A stretch of 64,000 nucleotides of DNA from Prorocentrum cordatum (lineage: Eukaryota > Sar > Dinophyceae > Prorocentrales > Prorocentraceae), in contig CAUYUJ010015755.1 in the NCBI GenBank assembly GCA_963575745.1, positions 245,956-309,955 of the forward strand, given 5' to 3'. How positions within the stretch are numbered: the stretch's first letter is position 1; each line of letters opens with the position of its first letter. The notes below the pieces were generated by a model. That model was given only the letters and a program-made list of their open reading frames with translations, did no database searches and was not told the origin of the DNA. Positions 29,777-40,865 of the stretch are shown piece after piece. The translations under genes were made by a program, and so were the position numbers.

Positions 29777-29845
29777 CGCACACGCACACGCACACGCACA
29801 CGCACACGCACACGCACACAGACACACACGGACACTTGCGAGGAA
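29615..29845. repeat. (CA)n / (CACG)n microsatellite
   Basis: CA-rich with CACGCACACG variants and a short (GGAC)n run near 29738-29750; followed by GAGGAG. Confidence 0.95.
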
Positions 29846-30815
29846 GAGGAGGAGGAGGACGAGGAGGAGGAGGACGGCGACGACGATGAGGATCACCATC
29901 AAGAAAATGGGCCTGGACGAAAGGGGTGCATGTTCTCGTCGAGCCCATCCTGGTCCCCAGGACCGCCAAATAATGATTCTGGATGAAATCAGGTTCTTGG
30001 GGGTGGCCCTGGGTCCATAACCCGGAACCCGTTCCTACCAGGACTCCTGTCCCACATGCCGAAGATTAAAAGTGGATGAGACGGAGTACCAATTGGGTAC
30101 GGTATGAGGAGACGAACGAGGAGGATAATTCAGATCATCAGGAAAGGTGGATCAGCAGCAAGGTGCACCTTCGCAGGGATGGGAAGGGAATCCCAGGGAG
30201 GAGAGGGAGGGAGGGGATGAGGATGATGGTGAGCAGGAGCAGAGGCAGCAGCATTCAGGGGTGTGGAGGATGGGGCGGGGGGCGCGGGATGGGAGAGGCC
30301 TCGCGCATGCAGGACAGGTCGAGGCACGTCGTTCCTCCAAAGGTTTTCTTGCACCAGCCTCCAGTGTCCGGGAGGAGGCGACGGCGTGTGCTCGGCCTTG
30401 GGGGCCCCATGGGGGCGCGGTCCCGGCCTCCGGGCCCTCGCAGGTCGACCCCGGCGTGGAAAGTCCAGTGCGAGGAGAGGGTTTGGGAGCTCCCGAGCTC
30501 CGTCGTCATGAGCCCGGATGTCTCGATTGCTGTCGTCGCCGGAGGTCTGACGACACCCCGTGGGGCTCGCCGTAATTAGGATACAGCGGACATTAGAATC
30601 GGCACTGGTGTGTCCGTGATCGAGAGCATGCCCAATCCAGAACACTCCGGCTCAGTTCCACTTATCATCCGGCGCAGCCAGGCTGAAAAATGGTCTCGAC
30701 CCAGGCAGATCTGGCTCCATGGCCCCTTGTCGGGCCTCGCGGCCCTCGATCGTTCTTACGAAGACCCTCCCGGGAGATGCCTCGCAAGGTTCGCCTGTCG
30801 GCCATGGATCGGGGG
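29846..30815. other. unassigned
   Basis: Moderate to high GC; open frames on both strands without recognisable motifs. Confidence 0.3.
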
Positions 30816-30825
30816 CCCCCAAACG

Positions 30826-31018
30826 GGGTGGTGACCACACCGTGCGGTGAGTCGGTGGGGATTCGAGGTCACCGCACGGTTTTGGGACTCGGGTCGTTCT
30901 CCGAGGACGTCTTGGGCGACAGGGGCCTCCAGGGTCCCAAGACCGTGCGGTGACGGACCGTGCGGTGAGGGTTGCGGGATTTCGAGGCCGCCGTACGGTC
31001 TGCCACCGCACCGTGTCG
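30826..31018. repeat. cluster of ACCGTGCGGTG words in both orientations
   Basis: ACCGTGCGGTGA, its complement TCACCGCACGGT, and variants occur about seven times within 190 bp, at irregular spacing. They could be decayed palindromic repeats or protein-binding sites. Confidence 0.6.
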
Positions 31019-31703
31019 GGGCTCCAAAATGGAACCCTCGTCCTGACGTTGGAGGTCTCACGACGTTGCGTGTGCCTGCCAGCTGTTCGGGAGGGTCAGC
31101 CGTCCGCGCGCCTGGCTCGCGGCAGCGCGCGCCACGGCGTCGGGGTCTCCGGCCTGCTCGCCCCCGCGGGAGGCCAGCGCGGCGTGCGGGGGCGCGACGA
31201 AGACGCAGGACGCCCTCGAGGATCGAAGGAGGAGGAGGAGGAGGCCGTTTTCTCGGTCCTGGGCCCGTTTTCTCGGTCCTTTTCGGCCCCCGCCCCTCCG
31301 GCGGGAGCATGTGTCGGGGGGTGACCCCCCCCCCCCCGCGCCTCGGGCGCGCGCGCGTAGCTTCGGCCGCGCGGACGGCTGCGTCCAACTGGACATCGAG
31401 CCGATAGCGATAGCGATAGCGATAGGCTGAAGGTTGAAGGCCCGAATGCCTGGTCGAAGCCAAGCTACGCCACCAGGGCGGAAGCCAGGCTCCGCGTGGC
31501 CAGCAGAAGACGAAGGTCCCCAGAGGCCCCCAAGAATGCAGCTCTTCCTCGGCGGAAGGCGATGGAAGGTCGGTGGCAGTCGGCGACAGCGAAGCGAGGG
31601 TGGCTCCGCTGGCGGAAGCCGGCGGAAGGTCGGTGGAAGGCCGGTCGAAGTAACCGTCGGCCCTCCATAAGATGACAACTCGTTGGGTGTTTTGGGGGGG
31701 TGG
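31019..31703. repeat. unassigned with GATAGC and GGCGGAAGG short repeats
   Basis: (GCGATA)4 near 31402-31425 and GGCGGAAGGTCGGTGG-type repeats at 31550-31650. Similar CCGGCGGAAG repeats occur at about 59690-59725. Confidence 0.5.
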
Positions 31704-31704
31704 T

Positions 31705-31877
31705 TAAAACAGGGCTAGGATCGGGATAAATCGATCCAGAGCGTTCCGGAGCGCTCTCAGAGCGTTCCGGAACGCTTTGGAGCGGCCGCGGCGCCCAGTA
31801 CATCCTCCAAACCCGCCGACTCTCAGAGATTTCGAGTTATCCCGATCCGATTTTGTCCCGATCTTCGCGTCGTTTTA
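31705..31877 (+). mobile_element. MITE-like family E (TAAAAC ends), copy 1
   Basis: 173 bp. Ends TAAAACAGGGCTAGGATCGG and reverse complement TAAAACGACGCGAAGATCGG. The interior has GAGCGTTCCGGAGCGCTCTC palindromes. GGTGG lies on both sides (31699-31703, 31879-31883), each separated from the element by one base (T/A). An equally long inverted copy is at 33795-33967. Confidence 0.85.
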
Positions 31878-31924
31878 AGGTGGAGGAGGAGTAAACCCAG
31901 GACGCGGCAACGATGCTGCATCAC

Positions 31925-32121
31925 AAGGGGACCAAACAATGACACAAACACAAGAGCTCGGAGGTCCGCGCGGAGTCTTCGGATCGGCGCCGGACCCCCC
32001 TCCATGGCGCGCGCGCGCCAGGGGCGGCGCCTGAGGCGCCGCCAAGGGGGTTCCAGCGCCGATCCGAGGAATCCTCGCGGACGTCCGAGTTTTCATGTTT
32101 ATGTCAGTGTTTGCTCCCCTG
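31925..32121. mobile_element. palindromic MITE-like family P, copy 2
   Basis: 197 bp, nearly a complete palindrome. Left AGGGGACCAAACAATGACAC, GGAGGTCCGCGCGG, TCGGATCGGCGCCGGA; the right half is the complement. Flanks ATCAC/AACAC match at 4 of 5 positions. Its best copy is 60607-60804. Confidence 0.8.
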
Positions 32122-33470
32122 AACACACGCTCTCGTCCTGGTGTCCCAAGTTCTTCCTTTAGCTCCGCGCAAGCAGTCCGTCTCGCTGCGGGGAGTGCCC
32201 TATTGAACAGACGAGCGCTCGCGGGCCTACCATGCAGGCAAGGAGTCAGAGTTGAAAAGGGCCCCTCCCTCCGTCTTTGGGTCGATGATTCTCAAGACAT
32301 GTGTTAGCTCAACGCGTGTTTACGCCATTCAGCCCCACAAGTAGATCGTCACGTCGCCGGCGTCGTATTGAATGGTCTCAATGGACCGTTCAATACGAGG
32401 TGGACTTCTTGTTGCCAGAGGCGAAGGGAAGGGGGACTATGAAGGTCAGGGGGCCGCAAGCAGCCCCCGAGCCCCGTTTTCCAAGGAATAGCCCTCCACC
32501 TGGTGGTAGGTCCAGATATCCACAAGAGAGGGAATCATTCTGACAAGGGTGCGTTCCATCAGTGTCAGCGTTGGCGTCTTCGAGACGAGTGTGAGCGGCC
32601 TCGTGAAGAAGATCCACGATCTGACCATTTCCTCTCTTCCGTCTGCACATCGTTGCAAGCGTCCCAGGTATCCTCGTGTTGAGAATGTCGTGCGCCCACG
32701 TATTGAAAACCTACTCGCATCCATCCGGCCGTCCTCGCATGCATCCGTTTCATGCAGAACACATCACGTCCTCCAGAGGAACTGGTCAAATATTGCACTA
32801 CGAGAATTTGAGCGGTGATATGGCGATAGCAACATTCTGAAAGCAACGTACAGTATAGACCACCCGTCCGCGTGACGGCCAGAAGTCTCAAGTTCCAGTA
32901 CTTCACATGAAAACGTGTCAGGCGAAACTTCCGCCATGCTGAACCGACATGCCTGTCAGTGCGGCGAGGGGTCTGGTTTAATAAGGAAGAGTGGTTGAGG
33001 AGGAGGAGGCGGAGGAGGAGGAGGTTTGTCAGTCAGCATTCGCCGTGCCAGTGTGGTGCAACTGTGTGGAATAGTCGGACCGTCGTGCGCCACGAAATGT
33101 TCCCATAGCAAGATTTCTTCTCCGATGCGTCCACTGTGCCATTGCCCGCGTTGGCAATCATCTTCAGGGGGAGGTGGAGGAAGGAGGGGGGGGGGCGCCG
33201 CATCTGCCGCCACGAGACGAAGAACGACCCGCCGCAGCCAGCCCCTTTACAGTTGGGGACGGAGGAGTGGGAGGCCCAGATGCTCGAAGACCATGAACAA
33301 AAAACAATAATCGAGGGCAGCGAAGGTCCCAGACAGAAGGCACAAGGGCTTCCTAGAGTGGAGGCCAGCACCTTCACCTCGGCGCAGCCGTGCGGGGGTG
33401 TCCGGGGACCCTTCCCCTCCCCCCTCCTGCGCCCCTCCTCCCCCCCTTCCTCCACCATCTCCATCCCGTT
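32122..33470. other. moderate-GC unassigned region
   Basis: Lies between the two inverted family-E copies and differs from its surroundings in lower GC and higher complexity. It contains a small hairpin (CGTATTGAA...TTCAATACG, 32364-32397). Several open frames of ordinary composition exist on both strands (for example a minus frame at about 32446-32724), broken by stops, with no recognised domain. It is the least repetitive long stretch of the window and a candidate for decayed or intron-split gene sequence. Confidence 0.35.
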
Positions 33471-33610
33471 GCGCTCCCCTCCCCCCCCTTTCCTCCCTGC
33501 TCCACTTCCTCCCCCTCCCCCTCCTCCTCCCCCTCCTCTCCTCCTCCTCCTCCTCCTCCTCCTCCTCCTCCTCCTCCCCCTCCTCCTCCTCCCCCTCCTC
33601 CTCCCCCGTT
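33471..33610. repeat. CTC-rich microsatellite
   Basis: CCCCTCC/CTC tract, purest at 33540-33605. Confidence 0.93.
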
Positions 33611-33794
33611 TGGATGGTTTCGAGCTTCTGGGAGGCCAGGGAGCCGCGCCATTCGCCGCCCGTCATGCGCGTCGCCTGCTCGCTGCAGTTCCTCGGCGTC
33701 CGCTGCAGGCCAGCCTTCTGCTGCCGCCTCCCTTCTCGTCTTCCCCCTCCCTCTCCATCAGCGCCGCCTCTGACTGGCTTTGTACTCGCCTCTG

Positions 33795-33967
33795 TAAAAC
33801 GACGCGAGGATCGGGACAAAATCGGATCGGGATAACTCGAAATCTCTGAGAATCGGCGGGTTTGGAGGATGTATTTGGCGCCGCGGCCGCTCCAGAGCGT
33901 TCCGGAACGTTCTGAGAGCGCTCCGGAACGCTCTGGAGCGATTTATCCCGATCCTAGCCCTGTTTTA
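33795..33967 (-). mobile_element. MITE-like family E, copy 2 (inverted)
   Basis: 173 bp, the reverse complement of 31705-31877 with few changes. CTCTG on both sides (33790-33794, 33968-33972) is a perfect 5-bp duplication. Confidence 0.9.
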
Positions 33968-34800
33968 CTCTGGTGCGGGCCTGCCTTGCCCTGCCTCCCC
34001 GAGGCCCCGAGGAGGAGGAGGGGGACGGAGGACGGAGGGCGAGAACGAGGTGGAGGAGAATGAAAACGAACAGAAGCGAGGGGTGAAACGAGGAGGCAGG
34101 AGGCGAGGGGGGGAAGAGGAGGAGGAGGAAAACGAAAGGACAGGGCAGGAGGATGGTCGCGCCGGCTCCCGCTTGCACCTCTGCTGCCCGCGCGCAGTGC
34201 CTCCTGCACGTCTTCCGAAGAGGTTGAGTGGGCGAACGAGAAGGCAGGGCCGCGAGCTCTCTGTCACCTCTCTTCCTCTCACACTCTCTCTCGCTCTCTT
34301 TGTTTTCTCTGCCGGCAGAAGATTCATGCTATATACAAGTTCCCCCTCCCGCAGTCTCACTCCAGCTCCTTAAATCTAACACACCTGCGTATGTATATTG
34401 CTGTAGCAATACATGTACTTTTCTCTACGTCATGTAATGCATCGACACATGTTTGCATGTGTACACATCTGCGCATATAGCGACACATAAGCATACAGAT
34501 GTGGGTATCATTCCCCCTCCGTATTGATATGTATCAGATATACATGTAGCTACGCCCATCCCTTTCTCTTTCTCTGCCTGACCCTTTGTTTTCTCTCTCT
34601 CTCTCTCTTTCTCGGTTGGCTCAGTTGGTTTCTCTCCATCTCTCTGTATGTCTACCTGTCCCTCTCTACATCTTTTCTTTCACCTGCCCTTTCTCTATAC
34701 ATATGTAGCTGTACTGATACAATAAGTACATTTATATTTACATATATATCTATAGAGAGATACATATTACTGATCCGGCTAGACCTTCGTCCCGCTGGGG
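33968..34800. repeat. unassigned, then CT-rich and AT-rich simple DNA
   Basis: GA-rich to 34160, CT-rich stretches at about 34255-34310 and 34560-34690, and AT-rich TACATATATATCTATAGAG near 34735-34765. A TATTGCTGTAGCAATA hairpin is at about 34397-34412. No gene recognised. Confidence 0.5.
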
Positions 34801-35350
34801 GCCGCTGGGTCCCGAGCGCGCCTGGAGGGCCCAAGACGGCTCCTGATGGCTTCCAGAGAACTCCAAGCTGGGCCAAAAGGGCGACAAGACGCCCACGATG
34901 GCCACAACACAGTCCCAGAGGCCACCTTTTCGCCCCAAGACACCCCAAGGGGCCTGCCAAGGGAGCTCCAAGAGGCCAACATCGCCCAAGTCCATTGTAA
35001 AACGTACAATTCAGCAACAACACCTTCTCGCCTTCCCGACGCTCCAAGACGGACCAAGACGCCCCCCAGATCTCCCCAAGACGGCCCAAGAGGCATTCAA
35101 GAGGCCCCCACGACGGCCCCCATATCGGCCCAAGAGGCGCCCAAGACTGCCCAAGGGGGCCCCAGAACGGCTCCCGACAAGCACCAAGGACCCCCACCGA
35201 GCCCCCCAACAGGCCCCAGCTCCCCAAGAGGCCCCAAAAAGGCTCCAAGAGAGACCAGCACCGCTCCCAAGTGGGGTCGAAACTGCTTCCGAAAAGCTTC
35301 CTGTAAGCATTTTGGGCCCCCTGGATCAGTCGGTCGACTGTCAGAGAATC
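34801..35350 (+). repeat. CCAAGA-type minisatellite block
   Basis: CCAAGACGGCCCAAGAGGC-type words with punctuation at about 34990-35050 (CTTCTCGCCTTCCCGACGCT, then CCAAGACGG). Confidence 0.85.
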
Positions 35351-35369
35351 AAGCCACATATAAATATAA

Positions 35370-36375
35370 TATGAGTATATATATGTGTATATATGTATGT
35401 ATATATGTATATATTATATATACATATATATGTCTACACACATATATATGTATATATTCCTCTTCCTATATTTTTGCAAGCCCGGGCGGTGGGAAAACCC
35501 GCCCCCCCCCCCCCCAAACCGTTTTACCAAGCCTTCCCAGCACACCTAGGGCGATCAGGGGGGTCATCGGAGACGTCCCAGAGACCCCCAAGACAGCACA
35601 AGAGCGCTCCAAAAGTGACCGACGTGACCTCAAGATGGCCCCAAAGGCCTCCAGGACGGTCCCAAAGAGGCCTCCAAGAGCACTCCCAAGAAGGCCCCAA
35701 GAGGCACAAATCTTTAATTTGTTGTTGTTTTTTGCTGAATTTTGGGGTTCTCCTCTTTTCGGCTTCCCAACGCTCCCAGACGGCGGTCTTCTGGGCGTCC
35801 GAAGCCGCCAGGGAGGCTCCAACATCGCCCCACAACCATCCGAAAGGGCTTCCAGGCAGTCCAAGAGAGCCCCAAAGCGGCACAACACGGGTCCAAGATG
35901 GCCCTCAGAGAGCCCCATGGCGGCCCAAGATGGCCCCAAGACACACATTCTGAAGCATTCCAAATCGCGACCCGGTCGTTCAGGGAGACCACGGTTGGAG
36001 GCAGGGTGGCTCGAGGAAGTCCCCAGAGGCCCCCAGAATACGCCCAGGAGGCCTCCAGAAGGCCTTAAGAAAGCCTGAAACAACTTTTGTGAGGCCCCCA
36101 GAGGCTCTCCGAGGAGGAGCCTCCGCAAAAAAGAGCTGAGGAGGATGGGGAGAATGCGCAGGGTATGGCGAAAATGAGGAAAAAGAAGCATGGAGGGAGG
36201 ATAACGAATAACATTATTATAGCGGCGATGCCGGAAAAGGCAACAAGGAATTATCGCTAAATTGTCGGCTTGGCTTTCCTGCTATTCCGCCTGTGTACCA
36301 AATTTCAAGGACCAAGGTGCATGGCGCGAAGCGCCACTGCAGTCTTGTGTGTATATGTATATATATATATATGTA

Positions 36376-36400
<25 letters not shown>
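35370..36400. repeat. 1.03-kb tandem duplication, unit 1
   Basis: Begins in an AT microsatellite, then TTCCTCTTCC, CCTTCCCAGCACACCTAGGG (35532), a CCAAGA block, punctuation (TTTTCGGCTTCCCAACGCTC), another CCAAGA block, a GGATGGGGAGAATGCGCAGG region, GGCGAAGCGCCACTGCAGTC-like DNA (about 36325-36345), and ends in (TA)n. The next unit repeats this at an offset of 1031-1035 bp. Confidence 0.9.
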
Positions 36401-36419
<19 letters not shown>

Positions 36420-37404
36420 TGTGTATCTATTCCTCTTCCTTGATTTGTACAAGCCCTGGCGGGGGGACCCCCTAAAAAAAAACTGGACTCCCGGGATCTG
36501 GGGCTTTGGGACCCTCCGGACGGGCCTCGAAGCGGCCCCCCGGGCTTCGCAGGGAGTTTTGTCATGCCTTCCCAGTACACCTAGGGCGATCAGGGGGGTC
36601 ATCGGAGACGTCCCAGAGACCCCCACGACAGCCAAAAGCGCTCCAAGAGTGACCGACGTGACCTCAAGATGGCCCAGAGTCCTCCAGGACGGGCCCAAAG
36701 AGGCCTCCAAGAGCACTCCCAAGAAGGCCTCAAGAGGCACAAATCATTGATGCTCTTCTGGTTTTTGGTGAATTTGGGGGTTCTCCTCTTTTCGGCTTCC
36801 CGACGCTCCAAGACGGCGGTCTTCTGGGCGGCCGAAGCCGCCTGGGAGGCACCAAAATCGCACCACAACCATCCGAAAGGGCTTCCAGGCAGTCCAAACG
36901 AGCCCCAAAACGGCACAACACGGGTCCAAGATGGCCCTCAGAAAGCCCCATGGCGGCCCAAGATGGCCCAAAGACACCCTCCGAAGCATTCCAAATCGTG
37001 ACCCAATCGTTCAGGGAGACCGCGGTTGAAGGCAGGGTGGCCCGAGGAAGCCCCTAGAGGCCCCAAGAATACGCCCAGGAGGCCTCCAGAAGGCCTTAAG
37101 AAAGCTTGAAACAACTTTTGTGAGGCCCCCAGAGGCTCTCCGAGGAGGAGCCTCCGCAAAAAAGAGCTGAGGAGGATGGGGAGAATGCGCAGGGTATGGC
37201 GAAAATGAGGAAAAAGAAGCAGGGAGGAAGGATAACGAATAACATTAGTATAGCGGCGATGCCGGAAAAGGCAACAAGGAGTTATCGCTAAATTGTCGGC
37301 TTGGCTTTCCTGCTATTCCGCCTGCATGCCAAAGTTCAAGGATCAAGGTGCATGGCGCCAAGCGCCACTGCAGTCTTGTGTGTAAATATGTACATATATA
37401 GATA
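36401..37404. repeat. 1.03-kb tandem duplication, unit 2
   Basis: Same landmark order as unit 1 (CCTTCCCAGTACACCTAGGG at 36567). Long segments such as TGAGGCCCCCAGAGGCTCTC through TATGGCGAAAATGAGGAAAA are nearly identical between the units, so the duplication is fairly recent. Confidence 0.9.
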
Positions 37405-37411
37405 TGTGTCC

Positions 37412-37472
37412 GTGAAGGCTTCGCCCCCTGCCACAGGCCCCTTTCTAACGGAACGGGACACATTAAAGCTAT
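37412..37472. repeat. dispersed GGCTTCGCCCCCTGCC repeat, copy 2
   Basis: AGGCTTCGCCCCCTGCCACA...AACGGAACGGGACAC...AAAGCT aligns with about 22022-22080. Confidence 0.6.
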
Positions 37473-37499
37473 ATCAGGGTGTCTTGGCGCAGTCTTGAA

Positions 37500-37830
37500 G
37501 ACATTATGATGTTGATGCCGATGGTGATATTGAGGATGCTGATGTTGACGCCGATGGCGATGGTACTGGAGGTATTGCTCACAATGCTGCTGCGGGCGCT
37601 GGTGATGATGATGATGATGAGGATGATGATGGTGATGATGATGATGAGGATGAGGATGCTGATGATGATGGTGATGATGATGGTGATTGTGATGGTGATG
37701 ATGAAAATGATGATGATGATGATGATGATGATGTTGCTGCTGATGATGATCATGATGCTGATGATGATGCTGATGCTGATGATGATGATGATCATGAACA
37801 TGATCATGATCATGATCATTGTTTTTCACG
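37500..37830. repeat. GAT/TGC triplet and CATGAT microsatellite
   Basis: (GAT)n with TGC interruptions, ending in (CATGAT)n near 37795-37818. Met/Asp or His/Ile runs in the frames. Confidence 0.95.
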
Positions 37831-37834
37831 GCGC

Positions 37835-38258
37835 GGCTTGCGGAGACGCGAGAGTTGCGTAATTTATTAGGGATTGCGGCCCCGGTGACGCAAGTACTGC
37901 ATAATGTATGATGGCCTATGGCCTCGAGGACGGGACCATTGCGTAACTCACAAGGGTGCATGGCCTCGAGGATGCGAGCACTGCGTATTTTACACAGGAT
38001 GATCGTTTCGAGGATGCGAAGCATGCCGTACGCTACGGAGCATCGTGGCCTCCGGGACGCGACTCTTGTACAATGTTCGGGGGGACCGCGGATCTGGGGA
38101 CGCAGACAGTGTATGGACCGTGGCTTCGGGGACGCGAGCGTTGTGCAATCTCTTGGTGATCGCTGCTTCGGGGAGGCAGCTATGGCGGAATCGACGGAGG
38201 CGTAGGGCTTCGAGGACGCGAATGTGGTGAATCTACGAATGATCGTGGCGTCGGTTAC
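37835..38258. repeat. about 41-bp GGCCTCGAGGACGCGAG minisatellite, array 2
   Basis: About ten units with cores near 37842, 37880, 37921, 37961, 38006, 38049, 38092, 38125, 38167, 38207 and 38247. Core GnCnTCGAGGACGCGAG followed by nnTGCGTAAT. Same family as 22536-22840. Confidence 0.88.
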
Positions 38259-38412
38259 GTCGGGCTTGTCCCTCTACAGGAGGAAAATTCGAAAATAGTA
38301 AAACAATAGTCTGGAGACTATTTCTTCGTGGTATTGTTTGGCCATTTCGGAGCTTCTTGGGGGTATTTTTGATTCCTCGTCGAAAATCCCCCTGTAGGGG
38401 GACACGCCCGAC
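38259..38412. mobile_element. MITE-like family D (GTCGGGC ends), copy 1
   Basis: 154 bp. Left GTCGGGCTTGTCCCTCTACA then GGAGGAAAATTCG; right-end reverse complement GTCGGGCGTGTCCCCCTACA then GGGGGATTTTCG. TA lies one base outside each end (TTAC/TTAA), so a TA duplication is possible. A 153-bp copy is at 50546-50698. Confidence 0.82.
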
Positions 38413-38621
38413 TTAACGCTTTGGGGGCGCGAATACACGCCGGTCGTTGAAAGCATGTATTTTTTTTGACTCCCACGTCCCAATCCACTTCCAGCGCCTT
38501 CCCACTTCAAGAATCGGCGCGCTTTTGCCGTGTTCTGTTGTTCTCTGGGAGGGCCTGGACCCAATCCACTATATCCGCCGTCCTACTTCATGTTTCTACC
38601 TACTTCTTCCGACCGACGTGT

Positions 38622-38793
38622 TCGGGGCTGGACAGAACCCCCAACAGTGACACGTCGATTAGTGGATTGTCCGTTTTCGGTTCTCGAGAGGGCGCCGTGG
38701 CCGTTATTTTCCAGGCTTGCGCCCGCCAGGTTTGGGCCTCAGGTCGTTTCCACTAAACCACGTTTTACTAAAGGGGGGTCTGTCCATCCCCGA
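38622..38793. mobile_element. MITE-like family A, copy 3
   Basis: 172 bp, nearly identical to copy 1 over its length. Perfect 5-bp duplication CGTGT (38617-38621, 38794-38798). Confidence 0.92.
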
Positions 38794-38819
38794 CGTGTAC
38801 CGTTTCATTCACGGATGGT

Positions 38820-39130
38820 CGTCGCCGCGGGGGCGCGAACGGTGGGCCATTTGCGAGGGGCCGTGGCCTCGGGCGCGCGAGCGCCGCGCATCTCGCCGGG
38901 GAGGGGCGTGGCCTCGGTGAGGCATCGCTGCTGATTTATCTCCTCCTCCTCCTCCTCCTGCTCCTGCTCCTCCTCCGTCCTCCTCCCTCCTCCTCCTCCT
39001 GCTCCTCCTCCTTCGCCTCCTCCCCCTCCTCCACCTCCTCCCTCCTTCTACTCCTCCTCCTCCTCCTCGTCCTCGTCCTCCTCCTCCTCCTCCTCCTCCT
39101 TCTCCTCCTCCTCCTCCTCCTCCTCCTAGT
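38820..39130. repeat. 41-bp-family relics and CTC microsatellite
   Basis: GGCCTCGGGCGCGCGAGCGC-like units at 38830-38925, then impure (CTC)n 38940-39127. A further single unit (GGGTTCAGGGACGCGAGTAC) lies at about 39167. Confidence 0.8.
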
Positions 39131-39475
39131 ACTTCTCCTTCTCTATGGTTTAACTTACTGTGGGTTATGGGTTCAGGGACGCGAGTACTCGGAAACCGGA
39201 ACGTATACATTACCAGTGGCGGGCTGTTTCTTGAATCCCAGGACTTTTTGAGGGTCGGGGGCGACGTTTGGGTGGTGTGGTGTATACTTTTTGTCCCGGG
39301 TGTCCAAGGAAACCAACGAAAAATGTACACACCAGGATCCCGTATACACCAGAATCCGCCTTCCTGTGCGAATTTCATCGCAGGGTCGGGAAAAGCGTCG
39401 GTGTATAGAGTTCGTTTCCATCAATACAGCGTAATGTGCAAAGGTCTACGGCCTCGGGGACCCACTTCTCGTGCA
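39131..39475. other. unassigned
   Basis: Moderate-complexity DNA. A plus frame is open but has no recognised domain and runs into CCAAGA DNA. Confidence 0.3.
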
Positions 39476-40330
39476 AGCCGAAGAGGCTTCCAAGAGGGCC
39501 CTGGGCGGCCCACGAGGAACCCAAGGCGGTGCCTGAGGCGCCCAAGACGGCCCGAGAGGGCCCCAAGACGGCCCCAAGAGAGGCCCAAGAAGGGAAACAC
39601 GAACCGAGAATCCGAGCTTTCTACCCCGAGAGGTTCTCGGGAAGTCCCAAGAGGCCCCCAATCGGATCCAAGAGGCCCCCAAGAAGCTCCCAAGAGGGCC
39701 GACGAGGTTCCAAGAGATCTCCCAAGGTGGCCCCAAGAGGCACAACTCATTGTTTTACGATTGGGTTTTGACGGGTTTGAATTTTTCTGTCGTTTGGCAT
39801 CCCGATGGTCCAAGACGGCCCAAGAGGCTTCCAATACCGCTCCCATGTAGAGGAAGAGGCATCCAAGAGGGCCCCAAGACGGCCCACGAGGGCCCCAGGA
39901 CGGTGCTTGAGGCGCCCAAGACGGCCCGAGAGGGCCCCAAGAGCCCCAAGAGAGGCCCAAGCTAGAAGGGGAACGCGACCCAACAGCAGAGCGTTCCCCC
40001 AAAAGTCCCACAGGAGGCCGCAAGAGGCCCCCAAGTGGTCCGACGAGGACCCCAAAAGCTTCCCGAGGGCCTAAAGGCCCCTAGGAGACGTCCAAGAGGC
40101 TTTCAAATAGCCCAAGAGTGCCCTCGATGCGTCAAAACTGCTTCCAGGAGGCCCCCGGGAAGCTTCCGGATTGCCTCACTCTGGCCGCAGGTGGCCTCAA
40201 GTCGGGCCTCGACGCAGCCAAGACGGCCAATGACGGCTTCAGATTGCAGAACCGATGCCCCCAGGGACCTTCAGACGCCCCCCCAAGAAGCACCCAAGAG
40301 GTGGCTCCAACAGCCAGTTGACGAAGCATG
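39476..40330 (+). repeat. CCAAGA-type minisatellite block
   Basis: CCAAGAGGCTTCC-type words; punctuation at about 39740-39815 (GTCGTTTGGCATCCCGATGG then TCCAAGACGG). A segment at 39590-39640 (GGGAAACACGAACCGAGAAT) is shared with about 760-790, showing long-range homology between blocks. Confidence 0.85.
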
Positions 40331-40432
40331 CGAGGGTCTCTTGAGTGGTCTTGGGGCGGTCTTGGGAGGCTCTTCGGCGCTCTTGGACCGTTGGAAGCTC
40401 GAAAACGCGAGAAGCCAAAAACATTGAAAAGA

Positions 40433-40794
40433 CCATTGAACATATACGACTTTGGCCTCTTCGGGCCGTACCGTGATACCTATCAGACTTCTTGGGGTTT
40501 CTTGGAGGCCACCTGGGAGCCTTGAGAGCCGTCGGAAGGCTGACTTGGGCTGCTCGGGAGCGTCTTGGGCCATCCTTTCGCATTCTGGGGGCTTCTGGGG
40601 GGCGTCTTGGGCCCTCCTGGAGCGCTGTGGAGGCAGCCCGGAAAGGCTGGGGGAGCGGTGCCGGGAGCGTCCCCGAGATGTGGCCATATCTTTTCAGCGC
40701 GTTCCAGGAGCATCTTCCCAGAACGCGCTCGTGGCAGGGCGCCCACGTCCGAGGACGTTGGCATGGGAAACCGCAGCGCGTGATCATTCCAGGC
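40433..40794. repeat. palindrome left arm, 362 bp
   Basis: Pairs with 40866-41227 with about ten mismatches by eye (about 97% identity); spacer 71 nt (40795-40865). The content is partly CCAAGA-complement, partly ordinary. The long open frame seen on both strands (about 240 codons each) is the same frame read along both arms. Arm differences are both synonymous and non-synonymous, so no coding constraint is evident. Confidence 0.95.
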
Positions 40795-40865
40795 ATACGG
40801 TTCCCACTCGCCTTCCCAAAACCCAGCGCTTGCCCAAGCACGTTTCGGACGGTCTTCGCCGGAAC

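Noticed and set aside
33136-33849. 237-codon plus-strand ORF
   Set aside because: Its middle is a CTC microsatellite and its end lies inside the family-E element; only about 50 codons are of ordinary composition and were not recognised.
34846-36078. 410-codon open frame
   Set aside because: Crosses CCAAGA minisatellite, AT microsatellite and the 1.03-kb duplicate; composition artefact.
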